A stretch of DNA of 64,000 nucleotides, from assembly GCA_031549495.1 (NCBI GenBank), contig JAVBPS010000019.1, positions 41,490-105,489 of the forward strand, in the 5' to 3' direction. The stretch comes from JAVBOW01 sp031549495. GTDB lineage: Bacteria > Bacteroidota > Bacteroidia > Bacteroidales > Rikenellaceae. The translations under genes were made by a program, and so were the position numbers. Each line of letters starts with the position of its first letter. Positions within the stretch are counted from its first letter, which is position 1. The notes below the pieces were generated by a model, which was not told the DNA's origin, did no database searches, and worked only from the letters and a program-made list of their open reading frames with translations. Below, piece by piece: positions 60,407-64,000 of the stretch.

Positions 60407-61135
60407 TTATGTGTATAATCCTCCGTTTATCGAAACCACCTCGCCGGTGATATACGCGGCGTTGTCCGAGGCCAGGAAACCCACCAGCGAGGCGACCTCT
60501 TCGGCCCGGCCGAAACGCCCGACGGGGATCATCTCCTTTAAACTCTTTTCGTCCAGGCCGGCCGTCATGTCCGTGGCCACGAAGCCCGGCGCTACGGCGT
60601 TCACCGTTACGCCCCTGCGCCCGACCTCCTGCGCCAGGGCCTTGGTCGCCCCGATCACGCCGGCCTTGGCCGCCGAGTAGTTCGTCTGGCCCGGCAGTCC
60701 TTTTATGCCCGAAAGCGACACGATATTGATGATGCGGCCCTTGCGTCTGGTCAGCATGTCCTTCAGCAGGCGGCGGGTCACATGGAAAAACCCGTTTAGG
60801 CTTATATCGAGCACATGATGCCACTGCTCGTCGCGCATCCACATCATCATCGTGTCGTCCCTCACGCCGGCGTTGTTTACCAGCACCTCTATATAGTCGT
60901 CGGGGTGCGCCTGGGCCCAACCCATCAGCGCCTCATCGGTAGCGGCCACGTCCGACACGTCGAACCCGAGCAGTTCGGCCGTTCCGCCCGCCTGCAGGAC
61001 GAGCTGCCGGGTCTGTTCGGCGGCATCGCGGTTCGAGGCGTAATTGACGATCACGCTGTACCCCATGCGGGCAAGCTCCAGGCACACCGCACGGCCTATG
61101 CCCCTCGATCCTCCGGTTATCAGCGCGTATTTCAT
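60407..61135 (-). CDS. 3-oxoacyl-ACP reductase (FabG-like SDR)
   Basis: A 242-residue short-chain dehydrogenase. Seen are the NADPH site TGGSRGIGRAV (residues 7-17), NNAGVRDDT, the catalytic Ser in NIVSLSGIKG, and Tyr and Lys in QTNYSAAKAG, plus the C-terminal VVSINGG. It reduces the 3-keto group after each elongation. Family and length are those of FabG. It lies 5 bp from the KAS gene and overlaps the ammonia-lyase stop by 4 bp. Confidence 0.92.
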   Translation of the reverse strand: MKYALITGGSRGIGRAVCLELARMGYSVIVNYASNRDAAEQTRQLVLQAGGTAELLGFDVSDVAATDEALMGWAQAHPDDYIEVLVNNAGVRDDTMMMWMRDEQWHHVLDISLNGFFHVTRRLLKDMLTRRKGRIINIVSLSGIKGLPGQTNYSAAKAGVIGATKALAQEVGRRGVTVNAVAPGFVATDMTAGLDEKSLKEMIPVGRFGRAEEVASLVGFLASDNAAYITGEVVSINGGLYT

Positions 61136-62655
61136 TTTACCGTGCTTTTTATATGGTTCATAATGGCCTGTATGTCGCCGTGTTTGGGGGTGTCTTCGAT
61201 GAAAGAGGCCGAAACGCCCCTGATGGCGCGGTATATCTCGCCGCTGCGGGAAGATAGTTCGCCCCCGATACCCAGGCAGTCCACCGCCTGCATAATGGCC
61301 ATCAAGTGTATGGCGATCACCTGATAGGCGTTTTCCACGACCCGGGCGGCGATCAGCGCGCTATTGGTACCCATGCTGACGATGTCCTGATTGTCGTTAT
61401 TGTTCGGGATCGAATGGACGTACATGGGATTGGATAACGTCTGGCTTTCGGCCGTGGTCGAGGTGGCCGTAAACTGGCACGCCTGCATGCCGTAATTAAG
61501 TCCCAGCACACCCCTGTTGACGAACGGGGGCAGTATGCCGTTGATCCGGTCGTTGAGCAGGTAATTGAGCTGCCTTTCCGCCAGCATCGTCATCTTGGCC
61601 ACGGCGATCTTCAATTTGTCCATTTCGAACGAAACGTAATCGCCGTGGAAATTGCCGCCGTGGTACACCTCGCCCGCCGTGTGGTCGACGATCGGGTTGT
61701 CGCACGCCGAGTTAAATTCCGCAACGATGACCGCCTGCGCGTTTCGCAAAGTGTCCCACACAGGGCCGAGGATCTGGGGAACGCAGCGCAGGGAGTAGTA
61801 TGGCTGTACCTTATGGGTGAACTGACTTTTGTCTTTCGCTTTTTCGCCCAACACTTCGCGCCGGTCGCGCATGCGTTTGCTGCCGGCGGCGTGTTCGCGC
61901 ATCATCCGGGCGATCTCGGTCTGCCCGGGATGGGGCCGCGAGGCGTTGAGCCCTTCCGACATGAAATCGTCGTACGAGGCGACGATCTCATTGACCATGA
62001 CGGAAGCCGCGACGGCCCAGCCGAGCAGGTTGCGGGCATGGAGCAGGTTGACCACCCCGATGCCGGTCATCACCGATGTGCCGTTGGTGATGGCCAGCCC
62101 CTCGCGCAGGCGTATGCGGAAAGGATGCAGCCCCGCCTGCTCCAACGCTTCGGCCGCCGGGCGCCTTTCCCCGTTGTATAACACTTCGCCCTCTCCGATC
62201 AAAGCGAGCCCGAGATGGGCCAGTTGGACCAGATCGCCGCTCGCCCCCACTCCGCCATGCTCGGGGATGACGGGGTAGATGCCTTTGTTGATGAACCCGG
62301 CCAAAAGGGCGACAAGCCCGGGATGCACTCCCGAACGGGCCTGCATGAACGTGCCTAAGCGCGCGAGCATGGCCGCCCTGACATAGACCGGCTCCAGGGG
62401 CGCTCCCACACCGGCGCTATGGCTGCGGATAATGTTGTATTGCAGGTCGTTTAACGCCTGATCGTCCACGCGGTATTGGGCCATAGGCCCGAATCCGGTA
62501 TTTATGCCATAGATAATCCTCTCTTTTGAAGACGTTTCGAGAAAATCGTAACAATTTCTTACTTCGCGGAGGGACCGTTCGGATATATCTACAGATTCTT
62601 CGCCCAATACGATTGCGGCAATCGCATCCAGGTCGAGAAGCCAACCATTATTCAT
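61132..62655 (-). CDS. Tyrosine ammonia-lyase, flexirubin/aryl-polyene type
   Basis: A 507-residue aromatic amino acid ammonia-lyase. The MIO cofactor comes from Ala-Ser-Gly at 138-140 in GGVGASGDLVQL. The segment IYGINTGFGPMAQYR (48-62) and the selectivity region LQYN (71-74) followed by IIRSHSAG are as in the flexirubin-type tyrosine ammonia-lyase of Flavobacterium johnsoniae, not as in housekeeping histidine ammonia-lyases. It should release 4-coumarate from tyrosine, the aryl starter for the polyene. As the first gene of the 22 kb operon, with a perfect -7 box 28 bp upstream of the ATG at 62655, it probably sets the supply of starter. Histidine as substrate cannot be fully ruled out without assay. 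Confidence 0.88.
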   Translation of the reverse strand: MNNGWLLDLDAIAAIVLGEESVDISERSLREVRNCYDFLETSSKERIIYGINTGFGPMAQYRVDDQALNDLQYNIIRSHSAGVGAPLEPVYVRAAMLARLGTFMQARSGVHPGLVALLAGFINKGIYPVIPEHGGVGASGDLVQLAHLGLALIGEGEVLYNGERRPAAEALEQAGLHPFRIRLREGLAITNGTSVMTGIGVVNLLHARNLLGWAVAASVMVNEIVASYDDFMSEGLNASRPHPGQTEIARMMREHAAGSKRMRDRREVLGEKAKDKSQFTHKVQPYYSLRCVPQILGPVWDTLRNAQAVIVAEFNSACDNPIVDHTAGEVYHGGNFHGDYVSFEMDKLKIAVAKMTMLAERQLNYLLNDRINGILPPFVNRGVLGLNYGMQACQFTATSTTAESQTLSNPMYVHSIPNNNDNQDIVSMGTNSALIAARVVENAYQVIAIHLMAIMQAVDCLGIGGELSSRSGEIYRAIRGVSASFIEDTPKHGDIQAIMNHIKSTVK

Positions 62656-62682
62656 TTAAGTATACAGGGTTATAAATAATGA

Positions 62683-62690
62683 CAAATATA
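62683..62690 (-). promoter_or_regulatory. -7 box of the aryl polyene operon
   Basis: TATATTTG on the minus strand matches TAnnTTTG exactly and lies 28 bp upstream of the ammonia-lyase ATG, with no other gene between. It is the only convincing promoter found for the 22 kb unit, in which every gene is tightly spaced or overlapping. Confidence 0.65.
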
Positions 62691-62830
62691 GTACTTTTTC
62701 GCATACCCCATCCTGAAATAGACGATATTGTTGCCTATCTCCGCCACTATTCCTTTCGACGACGGATTCAGGGATCAGGGCTTAAAAACAAGTTGGCGGA
62801 GATCCCGCCATATACATCCCCACGACCTTT

Positions 62831-62904
62831 CCGTCATGTCGAGCGTAAGTCGAGAACTCTAAATGGACTGCCTGAGATGTTTCGACTTACGCTCGACATG
62901 ACGG
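62831..62904. repeat. Palindromic repeat, family B
   Basis: Perfect 23 bp inverted arms (62831-62853 and 62882-62904) with core GTCATGTCGAGCG, the same family as 22126-22196. The 62691-63493 stretch has no gene; it is filled by this and three further palindromes. Confidence 0.85.
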
Positions 62905-63000
62905 GCAGACAGAGTATAAAAAAGGGATCAATGCGAAAAGTAGGTGTGGCGCGAATAGACGAAGTAACCCTATTACACATATAATTGTTTTGTTATTCGG

Positions 63001-63069
63001 CAGCGAAGCGAAGAATCTTGGTCGGGCTGTGTGCAGCAAACAGTTCGACCAAGATTCTTCGCTTCGCTG
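63001..63069. repeat. Palindromic repeat, family A (short copy)
   Basis: Perfect 23 bp inverted arms (63001-63023 and 63047-63069) with core GAAGCGAAGAATCTTGGTC. Confidence 0.85.
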
Positions 63070-63146
63070 GCGAATGACAAAAACGAAAAGAGAAATCTAT
63101 GGGGACGAATGTTAATTCCACCTGGTTTTTACATTGAGTCCTTGGT

Positions 63147-63248
63147 CCGTGCTTGTCATTCTGAACGTAGTGAAGAATCTTGGTCGGGCTGTGTACTGCA
63201 AACCATTCCGACCAAGATTCTTCACTACGTTCAGAATGACAAGCACGG
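63147..63248. repeat. Palindromic repeat, family A (39 bp arms)
   Basis: Perfect 39 bp inverted arms (63147-63185 and 63210-63248) with a variant core GTAGTGAAGAATCTTGGTC, closely like 32932-33038. Frames across it give the spurious CHSERSEES peptide. Confidence 0.87.
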
Positions 63249-63300
63249 GCAAAGAGGGTATGAATTCAAATATTATTCTATTCGGCCTTTTTGTCCTCCA

Positions 63301-63355
63301 GAACGAGAGGTGAAGGATCTCAGACAGCCATTTTGAGATCCTTCACCTCTCGTTC
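63301..63355. repeat. Palindromic repeat, third sequence type
   Basis: Perfect 22 bp inverted arms (63301-63322 and 63334-63355) of unrelated sequence GAACGAGAGGTGAAGGATCT, flanked by GTCCTCCA/AGGATGAC, so it is a relative with changed arms. Its position beside the other three shows clustering. Confidence 0.8.
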
Positions 63356-63460
63356 AGGATGACAAAAGAGAAGAAGGAAAAATAGAACGTTATCGCTCTC
63401 TACCGGAAATTCAGACTGATCCAGAACAACCCCCTGGGATATCCAGAGGGTTGTAAAAAG

Positions 63461-63490
63461 AAGGGCCGGAATCTTGCGATTCCGGCCCTT
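63461..63490 (-). terminator. rRNA operon terminator
   Basis: On the minus strand a 13 bp stem (63478-63490 with 63461-63473, loop of 4) is followed by TTCTTTTT, right after the 5S gene. A second hairpin (63426-63454) follows 7 bp further on. Confidence 0.8.
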
Positions 63491-63493
63491 AAA

Positions 63494-63604
<111 letters not shown>

Positions 63605-63809
63605 GTTTATTTTAGGATTATGAATTCTGGATTCTGGATTATGAATTCCGGTTCGGAAGATAATGCCAGATCTATGATTCAAAACCCTCAAATTCGGTTA
63701 TTTTTATGCTTGGATCTGAATTCATTCATAATTCATAATCCATCATTCATAATTAAAATAACCAACGTAGGTTTTGACGTAACCGGATGAGAAAGGGGGT
63801 TAATAAAGA

Positions 63810-64000
63810 AAGTCAATTGGGTAATTAGTACCGCTCGGCTTTGACATCGCTGCCTTTAGACCTGCGGCCTATCAACGTGGTAGTCTCCCACGACCCTCAA
63901 GGGAATTCTCATCTTGGGGTAGGCTTCGTGCTTAGATGCTTTCAGCACTTATCCTCTCCGAACGTGGCTACTCAGCAGTACACCTGGCGGCATAACTGAT
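63810..64000 (-). rRNA. rrl: 23S ribosomal RNA, 3' part only
   Basis: The minus strand from the window end carries the conserved last ~190 nt of 23S rRNA (CCAGGTGTACTGCTGAGTAG, then TAAGTGCTGAAAGCATCTAA and CCTCAAGATGAGAATTCCC). The gene runs out of the window; its 3' end near 63810 is approximate. Confidence 0.88.

Noticed and set aside
61132..62655. Housekeeping histidine ammonia-lyase (hutH)
   Set aside because: No other hut genes are near, it leads an aryl polyene operon, and its selectivity region LQYN matches flexirubin-type tyrosine ammonia-lyases.

Overview
The window looks like a chromosomal segment of a gut Bacteroidales, most likely an Alistipes-like member of the Rikenellaceae. 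The grounds are TAnnTTTG (Bacteroidetes-type) -7 boxes, a SusC/SusD locus with a hybrid two-component regulator, weak or absent ribosome-binding sites, a GC-rich backbone, and an aryl-polyene operon headed by a flexirubin-type tyrosine ammonia-lyase. The species assignment is inference.

Region 1 (1-8190) is an AT-rich accessory island ending at a tyrosine recombinase beside tRNA-Phe(GAA). It carries an HTH_17 gene cut by the window edge, an HNH/NUMOD4 endonuclease, a PD-(D/E)XK gene with an unknown partner behind a strongly folded leader, a four-helix membrane protein overlapping a caspase-like protease gene, and convergent to these a retron-type cassette (reverse transcriptase, XRE regulator, 75-residue protein, candidate msr-msd RNA). 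A second small His/Cys caspase-fold protein (DUF6642-like) sits on the other side, coupled to the integrase. It reads as a defence island and is the most novel part of the window.

Region 2 (8191-22306) is mostly backbone: tRNA-Phe, an NAD synthetase whose amidase domain seems to lack its catalytic Cys, a LytTR/LytS-type two-component pair, two tandem secreted proteins with SUMF1-like C-termini plus a C-type-lectin-like lipoprotein, a decayed recombinase, a Tet-type MFS exporter, an AT-rich orphan membrane gene, and divergent typA/aroB.

Region 3 (22307-38702) is a polysaccharide utilisation locus: Ser-type sulfatase, HTCS, then GH88, PL12-like lyase, surface glycan-binding protein, SusC and SusD, all on the minus strand. 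The gene set resembles heparin/heparan sulfate loci of Bacteroides. Surface lyase cleavage would give unsaturated oligosaccharides imported by SusCD, cleaved by GH88, desulfated, and sensed by the HTCS.

Region 4 (38860-62690) has a DUF900-like hydrolase, a ~560 bp element bounded by long inverted repeats, and a ~22 kb single-direction operon for an aryl polyene lipid. Tyrosine ammonia-lyase is promoter-proximal. It is followed by ketoreductase, ketosynthases, two ACPs, dehydratases, thioesterase, acyltransferases, two cobalamin-type radical SAM proteins, a LolA-like carrier, a glycosyltransferase, an MMPL-acyltransferase fusion, a CrtI-like oxidoreductase and an AMP-ligase.

Region 5 (62691-64000) holds clustered palindromic repeats, then the 3' end of a minus-strand rRNA operon (5S complete, 23S cut by the window edge). 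Related palindromes recur at 18112, 22126, 32932 and 40311.
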